A stretch of 57,830 nucleotides of DNA from positions 1-57,830 of the forward strand of contig JAITGF010000005.1 in NCBI GenBank assembly GCA_031280795.1, written 5' to 3'. The notes beneath the pieces are model-generated. The model was not told where the DNA came from, did no database searches, and saw only the letters and a program-made list of their open reading frames with translations. Shown here piece by piece: positions 20,001 to 26,477 of this stretch. A program made the position numbers and the translations under genes. This stretch comes from Candidatus Ancillula prorhinotermitis. GTDB lineage: Bacteria > Actinomycetota > Actinomycetes > Actinomycetales > Bifidobacteriaceae. How positions within the stretch are numbered: position 1 is the stretch's first letter; each line of letters opens with the position of its first letter.

Positions 20001-20840
20001 TCTATTTTTTTTCGCACTTGAAGTTCTAGTATTAACATAGTTCATTAACATCATAATTGGGGACATCAGCATAAATAATACCATAGTAGGGTTCGGCATT
20101 ATAAAATACATTACCACTCCCATAATTAATGGGGTAACCAACATGGCAATTGGCAAAGGAGGGTTCTGGGGTTTTTCCGGCTCCTTTGGTGATTCGAAAT
20201 TCTCTTCTTCAAGCAGGTGTGGCAGTAGTTTATAACGGTTATGCCAGTTGTTTACTATTAGATATGACCGATCATGTTTAATCGGTACCGAAAAACGACT
20301 TATCTGAAAAGTATATTCGTTAACGGAAATCACATCTGTTTGAATATTGTATCTTGTGGGTATGGTGGTACTAATATTTCGTGCGATACCGGTATCATCA
20401 AGTTCTTTTAAGTCGATAATGAATTGCTTCGTGTCGAAATCTTCTTGATTCACGCCCAATACTTGTAAATCATTTTGATTACCACCACCGACCTCTAGCC
20501 CATCAATCAGTGGATAAGAAACCCCAGATTGACTATCTACTAAAACGCCATATATATCACTCGTATAGCAGACCCGTTCATCAAAGATAAAACTTACTAG
20601 CTGGACTTTAGAGCCATTTTGGATATTTGCATCACGAAATTCGCTAGTTGGAGTATGCATCACTAGTTTACCTCCAACATTTACTAGTAGCGTCGGGTTT
20701 ATGATGTTCGCCTCGCTTAAATCAGGTGGTATGTTTTCTAGAATATATCGAGCCATTAGGCCAATCGTCTCAGTTGGTTCTGCCTCAACTAAAATGTCCA
20801 AAGACTTATCGTCAATCTGTAAGGTAAATGCACATTTCAT
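16989..20840 (-). CDS. EssC/EccC-type FtsK-SpoIIIE ATPase with three P-loops
   Basis: Predicted membrane-anchored motor of a type VII-like secretion system, 1283 residues. Order: N-terminal beta-rich, ubiquitin/FHA-like region to about 200; two membrane helices at about 232-275; a coiled stretch; then three ATPase domains. P-loops are GGTTGAGKS (about 604-612), GKAGSGKT (about 913) and GGHKSGKT (about 1148). Walker B of domain 1 (LVIVVDEF) is intact; domains 2 and 3 have weaker ones (SVLIDGID, LCIILDAN). This is EssC/EccC architecture. No WXG100 substrate, EccB/D/E or EsaA-like gene is nearby. The start ATG 20840 is 7 nt from a TACAAT box and is predicted leaderless. Family is secure; the cargo is unknown. 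Confidence 0.88.
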   Translation of the reverse strand: MKCAFTLQIDDKSLDILVEAEPTETIGLMARYILENIPPDLSEANIINPTLLVNVGGKLVMHTPTSEFRDANIQNGSKVQLVSFIFDERVCYTSDIYGVLVDSQSGVSYPLIDGLEVGGGNQNDLQVLGVNQEDFDTKQFIIDLKELDDTGIARNISTTIPTRYNIQTDVISVNEYTFQISRFSVPIKHDRSYLIVNNWHNRYKLLPHLLEEENFESPKEPEKPQNPPLPIAMLVTPLIMGVVMYFIMPNPTMVLFMLMSPIMMLMNYVNTRTSSAKKNREKQDGYAKKRDEVNHNVKEIQKLELNILQKRYDTFNNVELWSKHFQEDDFLKINIGYGVFRSQIKLDGSVKQFEGMPYVIDLDSNIGIWGDNIYLTPFLGGLLLQIVRYYSPSELKIVIFAGKYSKDIEWLKWAQNVDLNYVAYSEESERRVLEAMINDSRLNGKYVLAIVIDICPENWHILENAISREGSKVRAIWISNTERQLSWCTKTRLQIVSRSKAMCSNENEHELQMIENYFTADAQYCEDFVKSIATLDDLSRTPDENILIPKSINLSQIIGDSPAKSTHYILESWSAKTSGLNCIIGMGDNSAFEIDIQKHGPHALVGGTTGAGKSEFLQTWVLSMALHTSPNRVNFLLVDYKGGAAFSSCVNLPHTVGLVTDLNIHLCKRVMISLKAELHRRELLLNEKRVKHLSELHELYPDTILPYLVIVVDEFAALAVDIPEFVDQIVDIAARGRSLGVHLIMATQRPSGVIKDNLKANTNLRIALRVADESESKDIIQNEMASQIKRETPGRFFVKIDTLTPVEVQCAYIGNTLDEKCSSIKVSDFKLVNGTVWGSDNLESNTFGESFLDLCVKQIQYAYMEMNHPRPYRPWKDQLQENITYSRNGGVAVIDKPHIQDQVEFYSSENILIYGKAGSGKTTALETWAMHNLLSNIQDKRGVYIILCTNSALNSTLSDKAEVIRLKDTEKMYRLFTGIINHSIQNSSVLIDGIDIFKEHFEQSNLYELQSLFNIMLAQSSSAKVQIVSTLSKVNGIYSNWSSNFTKQIYFALASENEYSYAGINQELLQQNIPGRGVLDGEEIQMKHFDTSVLSDDYDDKLVCTSKILTLGNTYSYEIGCIGIDVVSLANIMINEMVDIRRLRTVFIVGGHKSGKTSAVELIKQLCVDLRAEKSISICELDQDGESQSADSLAPELTEDATRSDVLQIVTMTPNALNSNWELKSQLGRADLCIILDANTDVASSFSQASHPSFSYCSNSPGRGFLVYENESRLVQLSYVGVK

Positions 20841-20846
20841 GGCACA

Positions 20847-20852
20847 ATTGTA
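20847..20852 (-). promoter_or_regulatory. Leaderless promoter of the EssC-like gene
   Basis: Extended -10 TGATACAAT ends 7 nt before the ATG. No convincing -35. Confidence 0.6.
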
Positions 20853-20933
20853 TCATATACAAAAACTCCACATCGCGGCATCGTAGAATTTTGTGCATAA
20901 GTCAATGTGTGTATAGTGGTTAGTGCTTTTAGG

Positions 20934-21692
20934 CTACTTCAATAGCTGCTCGACAGCTTCAGTAACTGTAGATACCGGAATCACGGTAAGACCTGCCGGT
21001 ATATCATGCAGGGATGCATAATTATCTTCTGGAACGAGCAAGATGCTTGCCCCATGCCCAAGGGCTGCTTCCATTTTTTGCTGGGCGCCACCGATTGGCA
21101 AAACATTTCCTTCGTCATCGCAAGCACCAGTGGTGGCGATTTTTCGCCCTCTAGCCAAGCCTACTCCACCAGCTTTATCGATAATACCAAGCGCAAACGC
21201 CAAACCAGCAGAAGGTCCACCTACATCATCGATGGCAATTTTGATATCATTTGGATTTATATTAATATCTGTTTCTTGTTTTAGGTACTTTAGAGCAGCA
21301 TTTACAGAAGTGTGTTGAGATTCGTTCATTTGCGTAACGACCTCTTGATATGCATCATCTGAGCTTACTCCAGCCTTAAAAACGGCTTCACGTGGCAGAA
21401 TTGTAGTGTTACTATCAAGAAGCATGGGGGCAATTGACGCTACGTTTAGATAGTAACCAGGGCCACCCATCACCGCTACAGTTAGGAGCATAATCTCGCC
21501 ATCTTGATTGGTTTCATCATACTGGATGTTTTTTACACGTATCATTTCTCTGCCATTTTCGGACTTGCCGAGCACATTATAAGTCGGACCCGGGCTTTGC
21601 GTGATATACCCACTCGGAAACAAGATGAAAGCAGCTAGGGTAAGAACAATAAAAGCTATGGAAAAGTTAACCACTATGCTCCGTGTGTGCAC
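20934..21692 (-). CDS. YlbL-type Lon-like serine protease lacking its PDZ domain
   Basis: Predicted membrane-anchored Ser-Lys protease facing outward, 252 residues. The N-terminal helix (about residues 5-27) is followed by the family motif SPGPTY and the region up to NAALKYL. The Lon proteolytic domain has the nucleophile motif GGPSAGLAFALGIID and the Lys region LPIGGAQQKMEAAL. In usual actinobacterial YlbL proteins, about 340 residues long, a PDZ domain lies between these two parts. Here only about 15 residues separate them. The start is GTG 21692 without a clear ribosome site. It is divergent from the DUF2342 gene, an arrangement common in Actinobacteria as far as I know. Confidence 0.85.
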   Translation of the reverse strand: MHTRSIVVNFSIAFIVLTLAAFILFPSGYITQSPGPTYNVLGKSENGREMIRVKNIQYDETNQDGEIMLLTVAVMGGPGYYLNVASIAPMLLDSNTTILPREAVFKAGVSSDDAYQEVVTQMNESQHTSVNAALKYLKQETDININPNDIKIAIDDVGGPSAGLAFALGIIDKAGGVGLARGRKIATTGACDDEGNVLPIGGAQQKMEAALGHGASILLVPEDNYASLHDIPAGLTVIPVSTVTEAVEQLLK

Positions 21693-21706
21693 AGTAGTGA
21701 ATGTGG

Positions 21707-21712
21707 TATAAT
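21707..21712 (+). promoter_or_regulatory. Promoter of the DUF2342 gene
   Basis: TGGTATAAT box. The leader of about 40 nt ends in AAAGGAG before ATG 21755. Confidence 0.7.
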
Positions 21713-21754
21713 ATCTTTGTAAGATAGTTCAATTATAGCACATAAAGGAGTACT

Positions 21755-23230
21755 ATGCAAGATGATGAAGATGAATTCAGGAAAATGCTTGACAAACTCC
21801 TGTCTGAAATGAATGCGAATGCTAACTCAAGTGCTCCGAATGCTTCGAATCCGGAGCAAGGCGATTTTTTGAAACAGTTTGCAAAAATGTTCGAAAAGAT
21901 GCCTGGCGGTTCGCAGATGATAGAAAATGTCTACAATGCACTTAACGGCATGAAAAATGACCCCCCAGCTGAAACTACTCGTAAAGTCGCTCACAGCGTT
22001 CTAGATAGCCAGGGAAACCGTGTGATAAATGCTGCGGTGGTGCAAAAATGTCGCGATGCTTTACGTGTTGCAAACCTTTGGCTCGATGCTGAGACTGATT
22101 TTCCCCCACCGCAAGGCGCTGACGTACGCATCATTCGTCCAGTCGATTGGGTAGATGATTCGTTGCCGACATGGGAGAGAATTACCTCACCGATTGCTAA
22201 GTCCACCACCTCGACACTAAGCGAAGCACTTCGCGAGCAACTCAGTGGTCTAGACGAAATGATGGGTGGCTCTGACCTTGAAGATAATGATGCTATGCAA
22301 CACATAAAATCCGCAATTGGCTTTGATATCAATGGTCAACATGGCATCCTCCCGCTCGAAGGTAGCTCTGACTCAATTGTAAACACTTTAAGCTCTCTAA
22401 ACGAATCGCAATTCGCCATACAGTTAGGGAATGCACTATCGCATTTAGCGCGTGAAACTTTTGGTGGAACTGACTATGCTCTACCACTGCTTATGCCAAA
22501 CTTCACCTTAGTTCCGCAAAATATTGAGAACTTTTCGAGAGCAACTGAGCTAAACATCGATGACCTTACCTACTTCATCGCACTACGAGAAGCTGCGGCT
22601 GTACGTCTTTTTTCTGGGGTGCCATGGTTAAGCTCGCACCTACTAGCCATTATAGAACGTTATGCAGAGGGCATTCATCTCGATATGCAATCTCTTGAGG
22701 AGCAAATTCAAGAGTCGACTCCTGAAAGCATTGAAGACATGGAGAAGCTGATCAAAAACAACGGTGGTACGGTCATGGCGGTCACAAATGAGCAAAATGA
22801 TGCTAAACATGATTTGGAAACGATCCTAGCCCTAATCGAAGGCTGGGTCGATTTCGTGACGTTTCGGGCAGGAGCAATCCACATTAACGACATCGGCAAA
22901 CTGCGTGAAGTGATGACTAGACGCCGCTTAAGTGGTGCTGGTGGAGAAAACGCTTTTGCAGCCGCTATCGGCCTTAAGCTCGCCCCAGTTAAGTGTCAAG
23001 AAGCTTTTGAGCTTTGGAAGAAGCTGTTTGCACGTAAAGGGCAAAGGGCGCGTGATGAGGTCTGGAAGCATCCTGACACCCTACCTAACGCCAACGCATT
23101 AGAAGATATTGAAGCATTTTTAGCAGGGGCAAGCACTACGATTGGAGCCATTTCGGATGCAGATACTGAAGTTGAGCACGATTGGGACAAGCTTTTAGAT
23201 AACGATAACCTAAAAGATGATAATGAGTAA
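21755..23230 (+). CDS. DUF2342-family (zincin-like) protein
   Basis: Actinobacterial family usually annotated as zinc-dependent metalloprotease; its real role is little known. The 491-residue sequence shows the family's blocks: a GAD-x-R-x-IRPVDWVD-type strand near 130, the GVPWLSSHLLAIIERYAEGI helix near 290-310, an LALIEGWVDFVT block and the LPNANALEDIEAFL end. No HEXXH motif occurs anywhere. At the place where I would expect a metal-binding His (REAAxxRLF before GVPWL) there is Ala-Val, so catalysis is doubtful. The stop lies 9 nt before the trxB ATG. It is divergent from the YlbL-like gene. Confidence 0.8.
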   Translation: MQDDEDEFRKMLDKLLSEMNANANSSAPNASNPEQGDFLKQFAKMFEKMPGGSQMIENVYNALNGMKNDPPAETTRKVAHSVLDSQGNRVINAAVVQKCRDALRVANLWLDAETDFPPPQGADVRIIRPVDWVDDSLPTWERITSPIAKSTTSTLSEALREQLSGLDEMMGGSDLEDNDAMQHIKSAIGFDINGQHGILPLEGSSDSIVNTLSSLNESQFAIQLGNALSHLARETFGGTDYALPLLMPNFTLVPQNIENFSRATELNIDDLTYFIALREAAAVRLFSGVPWLSSHLLAIIERYAEGIHLDMQSLEEQIQESTPESIEDMEKLIKNNGGTVMAVTNEQNDAKHDLETILALIEGWVDFVTFRAGAIHINDIGKLREVMTRRRLSGAGGENAFAAAIGLKLAPVKCQEAFELWKKLFARKGQRARDEVWKHPDTLPNANALEDIEAFLAGASTTIGAISDADTEVEHDWDKLLDNDNLKDDNE

Positions 23231-23239
23231 GGGGTGGAT

Positions 23240-24172
23240 ATGGAGATAAAAGAAGTTGATGTATTGATAATCGGTGGCGGTCCGGCTGGAAAAACTGCGG
23301 CGATTTATACTGCACGAGCTGGACTTAAGCCAGTTGTGCTTACAGGGCTGACTTCTCCTGGGGGCGCTTTGATGAATACAACTGATGTGGAGAACTTCCC
23401 CGGGTTCCCCGAAGGCGTTCCGGGCCCGGATTTAATGGAAAAACAACAAGCCCAAGCTGAAAAATTCGGAGCTGTTTTTGAATTCGATGAAGCTGATACA
23501 GTGGATTTTTCGGGAGATGTCAAAATAGTCCAGACTCAGCTTGGTGTTAAATATCATGCCAGAGCAGTAATTTTGGCTCTGGGGTCACTTTATCGCCAGC
23601 TTGGCTGTAATGGTGAAGCCCAGTTTGCTGGTCACGGCGTTTCGTATTGCGCCACATGTGATGGATTTTTCTTCAAGGGCAAGGATTTGGTCGTTGTCGG
23701 CGGTGGTGATACCGCCTTTGAGGAGGCGTTGTACTTAACCCGCTTTTCGCCATCAGTCACGCTTGTGCATCGACGTGCAGAGTTTAGGGCGTCAAACATC
23801 ATGATTGAGCGTGCTAAAGCGAATCCTAGCATTAAATTCGAGACTAATAAAACTGTTGAAGATATTTTCGGCACTACTACAGTTGCAGGCGTCGTGCTTA
23901 AAGATACTGAAACTGGTGAGCTGACCAAAATGGCTTGCGAAGGCGTTTTTGCTGCAATTGGTTCAGATCCGCAGACAAAGATAGTTGAGGGGCAAGTTGA
24001 GCTTGACGAGCGTGGCTACATCGTTTTAGCGCACCCTAGCCCGCATACAAGCGTGCCCGGGGTTTTTGCCGCCGGAGATGCCACCGACCCGAGCTACCGT
24101 CAAGCAATCGTCGCGTCTGGGGCAGGCGCTAAAGCTGGTATCGACGCTGAGCGTTATCTAGAAGGGCTGTAG
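23240..24172 (+). CDS. trxB: Thioredoxin reductase
   Basis: NADPH-dependent flavoprotein that reduces thioredoxin. The 310-residue protein has the FAD-binding GGGPAGKTAA motif near the N-terminus, the redox motif CATCDG, the NADPH-binding VVGGGDTAFEEAL motif and the C-terminal FAD motif FAAGDATDPSYRQ. ATG 23240, after AAGGGG, is preferred over GTG 23234. It follows the DUF2342 gene closely and probably shares its promoter. No thioredoxin gene is adjacent. The 80 bp to ettA hold nothing clear. Confidence 0.96.
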   Translation: MEIKEVDVLIIGGGPAGKTAAIYTARAGLKPVVLTGLTSPGGALMNTTDVENFPGFPEGVPGPDLMEKQQAQAEKFGAVFEFDEADTVDFSGDVKIVQTQLGVKYHARAVILALGSLYRQLGCNGEAQFAGHGVSYCATCDGFFFKGKDLVVVGGGDTAFEEALYLTRFSPSVTLVHRRAEFRASNIMIERAKANPSIKFETNKTVEDIFGTTTVAGVVLKDTETGELTKMACEGVFAAIGSDPQTKIVEGQVELDERGYIVLAHPSPHTSVPGVFAAGDATDPSYRQAIVASGAGAKAGIDAERYLEGL

Positions 24173-24252
24173 ACATTGTTTAATGGGGGTTTAGCGGGCG
24201 TCCGATCAACTTCAAAGACACATGCATAATTGCCTAGCTATTTAGAGCTCAT

Positions 24253-25935
24253 CTAGCCGCGCGTTAATTTGCGATGAATGCTACGACCAACTCTTGCCGC
24301 ATCTTCACCTAAGCGCTTCACTTTATCAGCTTCGTAATCCTGGAAGTTGCCTTCGAACCAGTACCATGCTGATGGGTCTTCGTCAGTGCCCTCAAAGGCT
24401 AAGATGTGGGTCGCTACCCTATCTAAAAACCAGCGGTCATGCGAAACCACTACAGCGCAGCCAGGGAATTTATCGAGTGCATTTTCAAGTGAGCTAAGCG
24501 TTTCCACATCGAGGTCGTTAGTGGGCTCATCGAGAAGTAGAAGATTGCCCCCTTGCTTCAAGGTTAATGCGAGGTTCAAACGATTGCGCTCACCACCTGA
24601 AAGCACACCGGACATCTTCTGTTGGTCGGGGCCTTTGAACCCAAAGCTTGCCACATAAGCCCGGCTTGGTATTTCAACACCATTTACGATGATCACATCT
24701 TGACCATCCGAAACGACTTCCCAGAGATTCTTAGCAGGGTCTAGGCCTTCGCGTGACTGGTCAACATAGGATATCTTCACTGTTTCACCGACTTTCAGGT
24801 CTCCCCCATCGAGCTCTTCTAGCCCGACGATAGTCTTGAAAAGTGTAGTTTTACCCACGCCATTTGGTCCAATTACGCCGACAATGCCATTTGGCGGCAA
24901 TGAGAATGATAAATCGTTTATCAAAACGCGATCGCCAAAGCCTTTCTTGAGTTTAGAAGCTTCTATAACTACATCGCCAAGACGCGGCCCTGGCGGTATT
25001 TGAATCTCTTCAAAGTCAAGCTTGCGTGTTTTTTCAGCTTCGCGTGCCATTTCCTCGTAGGCTGCTAGACGGGCTTTCGACTTCGCTTGGCGGCCCTTAG
25101 GGTTAGTGCGCACCCAGTCGAGCTCATCCTTTAAGCGTTTAGCCAATTTTACATCTTTCTTGCCTTGAACTTCCAAACGTTCGCGCTTAGTCTCTAGATA
25201 GGTAGAATAATTACCCTCATATGGGTAAAGATGACCGCGGTCGACTTCACAGATCCACTCGGCTACATGGTCTAAGAAGTAGCGGTCGTGGGTCACAGCG
25301 ATTACTGCACCTTTGTAGTTCTGTAAATGTTGCTCTAACCAGAGAATCGACTCAGCATCTAAGTGGTTAGTAGGCTCATCGAGTAGTAGTAAATCAGGCT
25401 CTTCAAGCAGTAGTTTGCAAAGGGCAACGCGACGGCGCTCGCCACCACTCAATTTCGTAACTTCGGAGTCAGCGTCAGGGACTCCCAGGGCTTGCATAGC
25501 CTGTTCAAGTTGGGAGTCGAGATCCCACGCATCGGCGGCGTCAATCTCCTCTTGTAGTTTGCCCATTTTGACCATCAGAGTGTCAAAGTCGGCATCAGGA
25601 TCAGCCATCTGGGCAGAAACAGCGTTGAACTCGTCGATTTTATCGAAAAGGTCTTTTTTGCCAAGGCGTACATTTTCAAGTACAGTTTTAGTTTCATCTA
25701 GCGGTGGCTCTTGCAAAAGAATGCCGACTGTGTAGCCAGGGCTGAGCCGCGCTTCACCGTTTGACACTTGCTCCAGACCTGCCATAACCTTAAGCAAGGT
25801 GGACTTTCCAGCACCATTTGGGCCAACTACGCCGATTTTGGCGCCAGGAAGGAAGTTGAGTGATACGTCGTCGAGGATAACTTTTGTGCCCACGGTTTTT
25901 CGTGCACTGTGCATTGTATAGATAAATTCAGCCAT
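24253..25935 (-). CDS. ettA: Energy-dependent translational throttle EttA (ABC-F)
   Basis: Cytoplasmic ABC-F ATPase that binds the ribosomal E site and gates early elongation according to ATP level. Two ATP-binding cassettes are visible: GPNGAGKST with signature LSGGERRR, then GPNGVGKTT with LSGGERNR; both have LLLDEPTN Walker B motifs. The linker of about 80 residues between them is the P-site tRNA-interaction motif region, rich in Arg and Lys. ATG 25935 (MAEFIYTMH) is preferred over an upstream ATG because the -10 box ends 7 nt before it, giving a leaderless mRNA. Confidence 0.93.
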   Translation of the reverse strand: MAEFIYTMHSARKTVGTKVILDDVSLNFLPGAKIGVVGPNGAGKSTLLKVMAGLEQVSNGEARLSPGYTVGILLQEPPLDETKTVLENVRLGKKDLFDKIDEFNAVSAQMADPDADFDTLMVKMGKLQEEIDAADAWDLDSQLEQAMQALGVPDADSEVTKLSGGERRRVALCKLLLEEPDLLLLDEPTNHLDAESILWLEQHLQNYKGAVIAVTHDRYFLDHVAEWICEVDRGHLYPYEGNYSTYLETKRERLEVQGKKDVKLAKRLKDELDWVRTNPKGRQAKSKARLAAYEEMAREAEKTRKLDFEEIQIPPGPRLGDVVIEASKLKKGFGDRVLINDLSFSLPPNGIVGVIGPNGVGKTTLFKTIVGLEELDGGDLKVGETVKISYVDQSREGLDPAKNLWEVVSDGQDVIIVNGVEIPSRAYVASFGFKGPDQQKMSGVLSGGERNRLNLALTLKQGGNLLLLDEPTNDLDVETLSSLENALDKFPGCAVVVSHDRWFLDRVATHILAFEGTDEDPSAWYWFEGNFQDYEADKVKRLGEDAARVGRSIHRKLTRG

Positions 25936-25941
25936 GCACAT

Positions 25942-25947
25942 ATTATA
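25942..25947 (-). promoter_or_regulatory. Leaderless ettA promoter
   Basis: TGTTATAAT extended -10, exactly 7 nt before ATG 25935. It lies back-to-back with the rpsO promoter, with only 7 bp between the ettA -10 and the rpsO -35. Confidence 0.75.
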
Positions 25948-25954
25948 ACACAAT

Positions 25955-25984
25955 TTGACAAATCGCGCAAATGTGTGGTATAAT
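25955..25984 (+). promoter_or_regulatory. rpsO promoter
   Basis: TTGACA and TGGTATAAT with an 18-bp spacer. The leader runs about 90 nt, contains a GCCGTAAGGC hairpin and ends in GGAAGGAG. It may bind S15 for autoregulation, as in other bacteria (inference). Confidence 0.8.
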
Positions 25985-26082
25985 CTAGGTAATTGAAGTC
26001 GTGTATCGACCTGGTTTTGTAAGCGTGCGCAAAAGGCGTTTCGCTACCAGCAGTGCTGTGCCGTAAGGCAGGAAGGAGTAAT

Positions 26083-26352
26083 ATGTCACTGGAAACAATT
26101 AAGAAGCAAGAAATCATCAAAGAATATGCAACAAATGCAAATGATACTGGTTCACCGGAAGTGCAGATTGCTCTACTTTCTGAGCGCATCAAGGAGTTGA
26201 CCGAGCACTTAAAAACCCACAAGCATGACCACCACAGCCGTCGTGGCCTTTTGCTGCTCGTAGGTAAGCGTCGTCGTCTACTTGATTACCTTACACGCAA
26301 AGATATTGAGCGTTACCGTTCGATCATCAAGAAGCTTGGCATTCGCCGCTAA
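26083..26352 (+). CDS. rpsO: 30S ribosomal protein S15
   Basis: Primary 16S rRNA-binding protein of the small-subunit platform. The 89-residue sequence has the conserved [15 protein letters not shown], the [25 protein letters not shown] segment and the C-terminal LGIRR. The ribosome site AGGAAGGAG is 5-6 nt upstream. No pnp gene follows; instead a large membrane protein comes after 125 bp containing short ATATAG/AGATATG repeats. Confidence 0.97.
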   Translation: MSLETIKKQEIIKEYATNANDTGSPEVQIALLSERIKELTEHLKTHKHDHHSRRGLLLLVGKRRRLLDYLTRKDIERYRSIIKKLGIRR

Positions 26353-26477
26353 GCTACCATATAGGCACGATATAGGCCACAAGATATGCCATAAGATATG
26401 GTTGCCAGATAAGTCCACATGCGTAGCAGTTCATTTACGCACATCACAACCCAGCACAAATGTCAGGAGTAAGCATC

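Noticed and set aside
16989..20840. A complete type VII secretion locus
   Set aside because: Only the ATPase is present; neighbouring genes are ribosomal proteins and a protease.
25997..26082. rpsO leader hairpins as a tRNA or riboswitch
   Set aside because: No cloverleaf or conserved aptamer could be drawn; it is better read as an ordinary ribosomal-protein leader.
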